Source: Kibdelosporangium sp. MJ126-NF4
Lineage (GTDB): Bacteria; Actinomycetota; Actinomycetes; Mycobacteriales; Pseudonocardiaceae
NCBI RefSeq assembly: GCF_000826545.1
Contig: NZ_CDME01000006.1
Coordinates: 341,063-405,062 of the forward strand
Direction: 5' to 3'
DNA length: 64,000 bases
Below are positions 57,872 through 64,000 of the stretch, piece after piece. The position numbers were made by a program, and so were the translations under genes. The notes under the pieces are model-generated. The model was given only the letters and a program-made list of their open reading frames with translations. It had not been told where the DNA came from and made no database searches. Within the stretch, counting starts at the first letter, position 1; each line of letters begins with the position of its first letter.

Positions 57872-58480
57872 GTGACCGGCATTCCAGGGCGCATGACAGC
57901 AGTGACTCAGGACGCAGCTGCACTGCCGATTCCGTCCGTCGTCGACCTTCCAGCCCCTGACGACGAACTCGCCTCCGACGCCGTTGCCCAGCTTGGCTGG
58001 CCGGGTGTGGCTCTCGCGCCGATGACGCTGCTCGGCCGTCGGGTCTCCCTCGTCGCCGAACTGCTGCCGGACGCGCACGCCGAGCGGATCTGTCTCGGCC
58101 AGGCGCCAGTCACCGACAGGGCCACCGTGTCGACGTGGGTGTGGCCCGAGTTCCAGGGCCAAGTGCCCGCCGCCGCGGTGCGGATCGTCGGTGTGCTGGC
58201 CGTCGTGCGGCACTGGCGGACCGGGCTCGCCGCGCTGGCTCCGTTCGCGCGCTACGGCGACACCGCGATGGTCGTTCCCTCCTCGGTCGTGCTCACCCAC
58301 GACTACCTGGCCAACTGCCTGCCGCGGGCCCGCAACTACGGCATCGCCGTGGTCAGCGCCGACCCGGACAACGGCGTCGAGCTGGACCTGCCCGGCCGCA
58401 ACGACAAGGTGCCCGCCGGGATCGACGCGGTGTCGCGCTGGGTCAACGAAGTCGCCTACGAGCGAGTTCTGTCGGTCTGA
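57872..58480 (+). CDS. Conserved hypothetical protein
   Basis: A 202-residue soluble protein not recognised. It is Ala/Val-rich with a mixed alpha/beta look (VSLVAELLPDAHAERI, TAMVVPSSVVLTHDYLANCLPRA) and no membrane segment. The GTG at 57872 has a strong AAGGAGGCGGGG; an ATG at 57893 would lack one. It lies alone between tRNA-Leu and the NAD(P)-binding protein, 24 bases before the latter. Confidence 0.75.
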   Translation: MTGIPGRMTAVTQDAAALPIPSVVDLPAPDDELASDAVAQLGWPGVALAPMTLLGRRVSLVAELLPDAHAERICLGQAPVTDRATVSTWVWPEFQGQVPAAAVRIVGVLAVVRHWRTGLAALAPFARYGDTAMVVPSSVVLTHDYLANCLPRARNYGIAVVSADPDNGVELDLPGRNDKVPAGIDAVSRWVNEVAYERVLSV

Positions 58481-58504
58481 CCGAACCGTTCTACGCTGGC
58501 CCAC

Positions 58505-59176
58505 ATGCGAGTTGTCATCGCCGGTGGACACGGCAAGATCGCGTTGTACCTCGAACGTTTCCTCTCGGCCCGCGGCGATGCAGCGGTCGGTCTGATCCGC
58601 AATCCCGCCCAGGCGGAGGACCTGCGTGCCGCAGGTGCCGAACCAGTCGTGCTCGACCTGGAGAAAACCACCGCCGACGACGTTGCGGCGGTGTTGACCG
58701 GCGCGGACGCCGCTGTCTTCGCGGCAGGAGCCGGTCCCGGCAGTGGAACTGAGCGAAAAGACACAGTCGACCGCGCCGCTGCGGTGCTCTTCGCGCAGGC
58801 CGCCGAACTCGCCGGAGTGCGGCGGGTGGTGCAGATCAGTTCGTACGGGCTCGACCGCGCCGACGACCCGACGGTCGACGAGGTCTTCCGCATCTACCTC
58901 AAGGCCAAAGCCGCCGCGGAGGACGACCTGCGCTCCCGCGACCTCGACTGGACCATCCTGCGACCGGCGCAGCTCACCGACGAACCGGCAACCGGCCTGG
59001 TCAACCTCGACGTCCGGGTACCGCCGGGCAAGATCCCCCGCGAAGAGGTCGCGGCGGTGCTGGTCGGACTGCTCGACGACAACGACACCATCGGGCTAAC
59101 CCTGGAACTGACCAAGGGACCGACGCCGATCGACATCGCGATCACTCAGGTCAAACCCAGCACACGGTCCACATAG
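58505..59176 (+). CDS. NAD(P)H-binding SDR-like protein
   Basis: A 223-residue Rossmann-fold protein of the atypical SDR/NmrA-like type: the nucleotide motif is VVIAGGHGKIALYL, followed by PVVLDLEKTTADDVA, RVVQISSYGLDR and WTILRPAQLTDE. The YxxxK pair of classical SDRs is not clear, so catalysis is uncertain. Its 3' end overlaps the convergent lactone oxidase by 31 bases. Confidence 0.88.
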   Translation: MRVVIAGGHGKIALYLERFLSARGDAAVGLIRNPAQAEDLRAAGAEPVVLDLEKTTADDVAAVLTGADAAVFAAGAGPGSGTERKDTVDRAAAVLFAQAAELAGVRRVVQISSYGLDRADDPTVDEVFRIYLKAKAAAEDDLRSRDLDWTILRPAQLTDEPATGLVNLDVRVPPGKIPREEVAAVLVGLLDDNDTIGLTLELTKGPTPIDIAITQVKPSTRST

Positions 59177-60483
59177 GAGTTGCGAAACACCTGCTCGGGA
59201 TCGACCTCGGCGCGCACCCGGCGGAAATCCTCGAACCGGGGATAGCGCTCACGCAGGACGGCGGCGTCCAAGCTGTGCATCTTGCCCCAATGCGGGCGCC
59301 CGCCAACCTGCGCGACGATTCTCTCGAAGGCGTCGAAGTACTCCAGATACGGCATGCCCGGGTACTGGTGGATCGCGAAATACGCGGAATCCCGTTGGTA
59401 GGCCGTGGACAGCCAGATGTCGTCGGCAGCGGCGACCCGCACCTCGACCGGCATCATCACCGGATGCGGCAACGTCGGAACCATCGACCGCAATTCGGTG
59501 AGCACATCAACCAGAGACTCGCGGGGCACCGCGTACTCCGACTCGACGAACCGCACATTCCGTTCAGTCACGAAAACCCGGTGGGACGCGTCGCTGTAGG
59601 TACGCGGCGACAACGCGATGGACGCGAGCCCGTTCAACGGGCTGACCAGCCTCGGCACCGCTCGCCCGAGCCGGCACATCGTGCCCCACACGCCGTTTTC
59701 CATGACGGTGTACTCGAAAAACTCCCGTGCGCGGCTGAGCGGTCGTGCAGCCGCGTCGAGCGGTAGCCGGTCGTTACGTTTTACTAAAGCCTTGCGACCG
59801 TACGGAAACCAGTAGAATTCCATGTGGTCGTGGCCGATGATCAGCTCGTCCAGCCGTTCGATCACTTCTTCCAGCGGAACCGGTCGCTCATCGGCCCGCA
59901 GACAGAAAGACCGCTCGCAGCGCAGAGTCACGGTGCTGATCACGCCGAGCGCGCCGAGCCCGACCCGCGCGGCACTGAACAGGTCCGGCCGTTCGTCAGC
60001 CGAACAGGTGACAACAGACCCGTCGGCCAACACCAGCTGCAACGCCACGACCTGGGTCGCGATCCCGCCGAGCTGGGCACCGGTGCCGTGCGTCCCGGTC
60101 GAGATCGCCCCGGAGATCGTCTGCGCGTCGATGTCGCCGAGATTGGCCATCGCCAGCCCGAGACGGTCCAATGCGGCGTTGAGCTGCTTGATCGTCGTTC
60201 CGGACCGGACCGTCACCAGGCCGGAGGCGACGTCAGCGGACTCGACACCGGACCAGGAGGACAGGTCGATGGCCGCGCCGCCGTGCGCCGAGGCGATGGC
60301 GGTGAAGGAGTGGCCGGCGCCGAGTGCCTTGACCGGAAGGCGTTGGGCGGTCGCCGCGGTGATGGCATCGCTGATCTGCTCGACAGTGGCCGGACGGGAC
60401 AGAGTCGCCGGGGTCGCGGTCTCGTTGCGGGCCCAGTTCGTCCACCGGAGCTGTCCATCGGCGCTGGTCTTCAGAGCAGTCAT
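59146..60483 (-). CDS. D-arabinono-1,4-lactone oxidase family FAD enzyme
   Basis: A 445-residue oxidase of the aldonolactone/alditol oxidase group. The N-terminal FAD domain (FAD_binding_4) has LGAGHSFTAIA, whose His is the usual covalent FAD site, and GTHGTGAQLGGIATQV; the C-terminal ALO domain ends with HWGKMHSLD and FRNSYVDRVLG. The true substrate may be a polyol or sugar lactone. ATG 60483 follows AGGAGG; GTG 60489 is an alternative. It diverges from the deaminase gene. Confidence 0.9.
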   Translation of the reverse strand: MTALKTSADGQLRWTNWARNETATPATLSRPATVEQISDAITAATAQRLPVKALGAGHSFTAIASAHGGAAIDLSSWSGVESADVASGLVTVRSGTTIKQLNAALDRLGLAMANLGDIDAQTISGAISTGTHGTGAQLGGIATQVVALQLVLADGSVVTCSADERPDLFSAARVGLGALGVISTVTLRCERSFCLRADERPVPLEEVIERLDELIIGHDHMEFYWFPYGRKALVKRNDRLPLDAAARPLSRAREFFEYTVMENGVWGTMCRLGRAVPRLVSPLNGLASIALSPRTYSDASHRVFVTERNVRFVESEYAVPRESLVDVLTELRSMVPTLPHPVMMPVEVRVAAADDIWLSTAYQRDSAYFAIHQYPGMPYLEYFDAFERIVAQVGGRPHWGKMHSLDAAVLRERYPRFEDFRRVRAEVDPEQVFRNSYVDRVLGLT

Positions 60484-60525
60484 CGACACTCGGCCTCCTG
60501 CGGCGGGGTATTCGACACACCGTAA

Positions 60526-60540
60526 GTGAATCCTATTCAC
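60526..60540. promoter_or_regulatory. Palindrome in the divergent oxidase/deaminase promoter region
   Basis: GTGAAT-CCT-ATTCAC is a perfect 6-3-6 palindrome in the 82- to 88-base divergent spacer. It overlaps a possible -35 (TTCACA, 60536-60541) that is 18 bases from TACTGT (60560-60565). Confidence 0.55.
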
Positions 60541-60571
60541 ATTTCAACGGGAATCGACGTACTGTGGTCAC

Positions 60572-61774
60572 GTGACCCAGCAGGCCGACTTGGACACCGC
60601 CACCAAGGGGCTCGACCCGCCCTTCGCCGTGGTGGACCTTGACGCGTTCGACGCCAACGCGCACGAGCTCGCGCGTCGCGCGAACGGAAGTCCCATCCGG
60701 GTGGCGAGCAAGTCCGTCCGCTGCGCCTACCTGCTGGAACGCGCGCTGGCGATGCCCGGCTACCAGGGCGTGATGGCGTATTCGCTGCGGGAGGCACTCT
60801 GGCTGACCCGCAAGTGGCGGGGCACGCCGCTGGCGGACACCGACATCCTGGTCGCCTACCCGACAACCGACCATGCCGCACTCCGTGACCTCGCCGCAGA
60901 CCCGGCCGCTGCCCAGGTCATCTCGGTGATCGCCGACTCGACCACGCACCTCGACCTGGTCGACGCGGCTCTTGGCACCGATCATCCTCCGATTCGCGTC
61001 TGCCTGGAATTCGACGCGGCCTGGCGTCCCCTGCCAGGGATCTACGTGGGCACCCGCCGGTCCCCGGTGCACACCGCCCGCCAGGCGGCGAAGCTGGCAG
61101 CGGACATCGTCCGCCGCCAGGGCTTCACCCTGGTCGGCGTGATGTCGTACGAAGGCCAGATCGCCGGACTCGGCGACGCCCCACCGGGAAACCCGGTGAA
61201 AGGGGCGGTGATCGGCTGGATGCAACGCCACTCAGCCCCGGAACTGATCAAACGCCGCGGCGCGGCGATAGCCGCCATCCGCGCGGTCACCGAGCTCGAG
61301 TTCGTCAACGGCGGCGGAACCGGAAGCCTGGAACTGACCTCGGCAGACCCGTCGGTCACCGAAGTGGCGGCAGGATCAGGCCTGATCGGCCCCTGGTTGT
61401 TCGACAGCTACCGGGGCTTCACGCCGAGACCGGCGGCCCTGTACGCACTCCCAGTGGTCCGCCGCCCAGCACCCCGCATCGCCACCCTGTACGCCGGAGG
61501 TTACGTCGCCTCAGGACCAGGAACACCGGACCGCCTGCCCCAACCCTTCCTGCCGGAAGGCCTGAAACTCCTTGGCCTTGAAGGAGCAGGCGAAGTCCAG
61601 ACACCGGTCAGCGGCCGAGCGGCACAGAACCTGAAAGTCGGCGACCGCGTCTGGATGCGCCACTCCAAAGCAGGCGAACTGGCCGAGCGTTTCCAGGAGT
61701 ACCACCTGATCCGAGGCGACCGGGTAGAACGAACAGTCCCGACCTACCGAGGCGAAGGCGTGAACTTCGGCTGA
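60572..61774 (+). CDS. PLP-dependent amino acid deaminase/aldolase (D-threonine aldolase-like)
   Basis: A 400-residue enzyme of the alanine racemase N-terminal fold: VASKSVRC holds the likely PLP lysine, followed by a TIM-barrel with YEGQIAGLGD and NGGGTGSLELT, and a C-terminal beta domain. Family members cleave or deaminate D-hydroxy amino acids; the substrate is unknown. It is found in many actinobacteria divergent from the arabinonolactone oxidase. The promoter spacing suggests a leaderless message. Confidence 0.85.
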   Translation: MTQQADLDTATKGLDPPFAVVDLDAFDANAHELARRANGSPIRVASKSVRCAYLLERALAMPGYQGVMAYSLREALWLTRKWRGTPLADTDILVAYPTTDHAALRDLAADPAAAQVISVIADSTTHLDLVDAALGTDHPPIRVCLEFDAAWRPLPGIYVGTRRSPVHTARQAAKLAADIVRRQGFTLVGVMSYEGQIAGLGDAPPGNPVKGAVIGWMQRHSAPELIKRRGAAIAAIRAVTELEFVNGGGTGSLELTSADPSVTEVAAGSGLIGPWLFDSYRGFTPRPAALYALPVVRRPAPRIATLYAGGYVASGPGTPDRLPQPFLPEGLKLLGLEGAGEVQTPVSGRAAQNLKVGDRVWMRHSKAGELAERFQEYHLIRGDRVERTVPTYRGEGVNFG

Positions 61775-61843
61775 TACCAGCACTTTGACGCCCAACCCGG
61801 CAGGGTTCCGTCAGAGTCGGGTACACACGAGATGGTCGCGCTC

Positions 61844-62148
61844 ATGTGTCTGCCGGGGGACAGAAACAGAGATGCCTCGCCGGCGGGCAGGCCTCCAAGA
61901 GGGACACCACAGACACTTCGTTTCTCGCGCCGGTTCGCTTAGCCCACGTGGCTTCCTGGGTCGAGTGGGGGGCGCGGGGCGCCCCTCCCGTATGTCCTGC
62001 CGGAGGAAACCACGGCGTGCCGGGAGGTCGGTAGGGCCTGCGCTTGGGGTTGGGTTTCGTGGGCCGACCTCCCGACACGCCGTGGTATGGCTGCGCCCAG
62101 GCCATACGGGAGGGACACCCCACGAACCACACCCCTGCGCTGGCGCGC
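61844..62148. repeat. Long nested inverted-repeat element, copy 2
   Basis: This copy matches 39866-40173 over its whole length. The outer arms CCCTCCCGTATG and CATACGGGAGGG (61983-61994 and 62103-62114) are exact, and the inner 22-base arms (62010-62031 and 62064-62085) differ at one position. The rest of the gap to 62358 is C-rich intergenic DNA with no supported gene. Confidence 0.85.
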
Positions 62149-62358
62149 GGGCCACACACCCCGGCGCTACGCGCGCACGCCAGAACCCCACCCGACCCGA
62201 AGGTCATGCCCCACTCGACCCCAAGAACAGTCCCCCACCCAACCCGGGGGGCGTCCCTGCTCCAGTCTACCGGCAATAACGCCTGGTCAACGGTCTACTG
62301 GTCGGTTGTGGACAGCCGGATTCGACGATGGTGCCGTCGGCTCGGGGAGGGGTGGCTG

Positions 62359-62979
62359 TTACTTGCCGACCTTGCTCGACAGGTACTGCCGCAGCAGGTA
62401 TTTGCCTTCGTCGATGATGGTCTGGTCTCCGCTGGGGGCGCGGCGGAAGGCGAGCTTGTGGATGCCGTCGGTGGCTTCGACGGCGATGGTGATCGGCAGG
62501 ATCAGGTCTTCGACCGGGAGGCCCGCCTTGGAGGCGACTATCTCCGTCAGGCGTTCCGAGACCACCTCGTTGTTGTGCCTGCCCTCGCCGTCGTCGAGTA
62601 GTTCGAGGTCGACCACGTCGCCGAAGTGCAGTTTGCTGAAGCCGGGGATCGTCCTGTGCATGTCGACGTAGATGTCGATCGCCAGGTCCACCGCGTCCCA
62701 CCAGTGGTCGACGTAGGTTGTCTCGAACCGTTCGCCGACGACTTTCAGGAAGTGCTCCAGGTTGCGCCTGGTCAGCTCGCGGACCACGGCGCGCTTGTCG
62801 GGGAAGAACTGGTACAGCGAGCCGACTGCCACGCCTGCTCGTTCTGCGATCAGGGTTGTTGTCAGCCCGTCGTAGCCGACCTCTTCGATCAGCGCCGCGC
62901 AGGCTTCAAGCATCTGCTCCACGCGTTTCGTACTGCGTTGCTGTACCGGCTTGCGCCGCAGTGGGGCCGGACTGGTCAC
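62359..62979 (-). CDS. TetR family transcriptional regulator
   Basis: A 206-residue regulator with an N-terminal helix-turn-helix (LTTTLIAERAGVAVGSLYQFFPDKRAVV) and an all-helical ligand domain. It diverges from the glycosidase gene, whose promoter it may repress; the inducer is unknown. The GTG at 62979 has GAGGAG upstream. Confidence 0.92.
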   Translation of the reverse strand: MTSPAPLRRKPVQQRSTKRVEQMLEACAALIEEVGYDGLTTTLIAERAGVAVGSLYQFFPDKRAVVRELTRRNLEHFLKVVGERFETTYVDHWWDAVDLAIDIYVDMHRTIPGFSKLHFGDVVDLELLDDGEGRHNNEVVSERLTEIVASKAGLPVEDLILPITIAVEATDGIHKLAFRRAPSGDQTIIDEGKYLLRQYLSSKVGK

Positions 62980-63090
62980 AAGTGTCTCCTCTGCTCAGCC
63001 CCTATCTTGCCGTGAATCGGGCGCTGGTGCGTGAGTGACATCGGCTCTACTATCCGAAGGAATTTCACATTCTGTGGAGATGAGGTGCCG

Positions 63091-64000
63091 ATGGCGTTCC
63101 CTGACGGCTTCCTGTGGGGTGTGTCGACCTCCGCCTTCCAGATCGAGGGCGCCACCCGCGAGGGTGGGCGCGGCGTTTCGGTCTGGGACACGTTCTGCGC
63201 CACCCCTGGCAAGATCCATAACGGGGACAACGCCGACATCGCCTGCGACCACTACAACCGCTTCCCTGAGGACGTCGCCCTGATGTCCGAACTCGGTGTG
63301 GGGGCGTACCGCTTCTCGGTCGCGTGGCCGCGGATCCAGCCGACCGGGCGCGGTGCGGTCAACGTCGAGGGGCTCGATTTCTACGACAACCTCGTCGACG
63401 CGTTGTGCGAGGTGGGCATCGCTCCTGTGGCGACGCTCTACCACTGGGACACGCCACAGCCGTTGGAGGACGCGGGTGGTTGGCTCGCTCGGGACACTGC
63501 CGAACGGTTCGCGGAGTACGCCGCCATCGTCGGTGAGCGGCTCGGCGACCGGGTGGAGATGTGGATCCCGCTCAACGAACCGATGGTGGAGACACTCTTC
63601 GGGTACGCACTCGGCGAGTACGCGCCCGGCCACGCACTGCTGTTCGACGCGTTGCCCGCCGCCCACTACCAGAACCTCGCGCACGGTCTCGCGGTCACCG
63701 CGCTCCGCGCCACTGGTGCGAAAGCTGTTGGCACGGCGAACAATCACAGTCCGATCTGGCCCGCCGCCGACAGCGCGGAGGACCTCGAGGCCGCACGGCA
63801 CCTTGGCGCCGTCATCAACTGGATGTACTCCGACCCGGTGCTCAACGGAACGTATCCCGAGGAAGTAATTCCCTATCTGCCAACGGGTTTCGCCGATGAC
63901 CTGAGCGCGATCAAGGTGCCACTGGACTTCTACGGCGTCAACTACTACGAGCCGCAGGGCGTCGCGAAGCCCGGTGACGGCAACCCGTTGCCGTTCGAAC
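63091..64000 (+). CDS. Beta-glucosidase, glycoside hydrolase family 1 (3' end outside window)
   Basis: The first 303 residues of a GH1 enzyme. Family signatures are FLWGVSTSAFQIEGA at the N-terminus, YRFSVAWPRIQP, LYHWDTPQPLED, the acid/base Glu in PLNEP (Glu163) and the DFYGVNYYEP segment. The nucleophile motif lies beyond the window. It likely cleaves beta-linked glucosides or related disaccharides in the cytoplasm, as no signal peptide is present. The ATG follows GAGGTGCCG, in a 111-base spacer shared with the TetR gene. Confidence 0.95.
   Translation, partial: MAFPDGFLWGVSTSAFQIEGATREGGRGVSVWDTFCATPGKIHNGDNADIACDHYNRFPEDVALMSELGVGAYRFSVAWPRIQPTGRGAVNVEGLDFYDNLVDALCEVGIAPVATLYHWDTPQPLEDAGGWLARDTAERFAEYAAIVGERLGDRVEMWIPLNEPMVETLFGYALGEYAPGHALLFDALPAAHYQNLAHGLAVTALRATGAKAVGTANNHSPIWPAADSAEDLEAARHLGAVINWMYSDPVLNGTYPEEVIPYLPTGFADDLSAIKVPLDFYGVNYYEPQGVAKPGDGNPLPFE

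Overview
The window is high-GC actinobacterial chromosome spanning the replication origin. Gene content, many GTG starts and short-overlap operons point to a Pseudonocardiaceae-type organism (Amycolatopsis, Lentzea, Kibdelosporangium or Saccharothrix relatives). The gene order closely follows the mycobacterial Rv3909 to Rv0020 block. The genus call is inference; the order of genes is seen directly.

Left arm (1-17286): a partial DUF6049 protein, the lipid II flippase MurJ, a separate membrane pseudokinase, SigM with its anti-sigma factor, thioredoxin reductase and thioredoxin, and CwlM. Next come a GNAT protein, a PLP aminotransferase and a D-Ala-D-Ala ligase-like ATP-grasp protein. On the minus strand lie parB, parA, rsmG, jag, yidC, yidD, rnpA and rpmH, with four near-consensus parS sites among them.

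Origin (17287-25122): dnaA ends at a strong terminator. A 1.9-kb dnaA-dnaN spacer follows, with DnaA boxes and an AT-rich stretch on its right. Its left part carries a family of about 45-bp inverted repeats (TTTTCTG...CAGAAAA) that I do not recognise. dnaN, gnd, recF and a DUF721 gene follow.

Right of the origin (25300-33250): gyrB and gyrA are separated by a 1.9-kb cassette resembling type VII secretion substrates plus a small membrane protein. Then come a DUF3566 protein, tRNA-Ile, a tiny DLW-39 gene too short for routine ORF calling, and tRNA-Ala.

Accessory stretch (33250-40420): an AraC regulator of unusual composition, small membrane proteins, a PlsC-type acyltransferase coupled to kptA, a HAD protein, a LysR regulator with a palindrome over its own start codon, an IspD-like enzyme coupled to a FadR-type regulator, DoxX, and a DUF2020-like lipoprotein.

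Cell-envelope regulation block (40425-57048): a CwsA-like protein, PpiA, rhomboid protease, PH-domain protein, CrgA, class E sortase, HAD hydrolase and PabA. Then the minus-strand set: an extra PP2C phosphatase, pknB, pknA, pbpA, rodA, pstP, fhaB and fhaA. With MurJ, the pseudokinase and CwlM on the left arm, most of the known mycobacterial PknB-centred peptidoglycan control circuit is present.

Right end (57175-64000): tRNA-Leu, a conserved hypothetical protein, an NAD(P)-binding protein, a sugar-lactone oxidase divergent from an amino acid deaminase/aldolase, a TetR regulator and a truncated GH1 glycosidase. Two dispersed repeats stand out: a roughly 305-bp element with nested inverted repeats (39866-40173 and 61844-62148), and a hairpin-rich element just downstream of tRNA genes.
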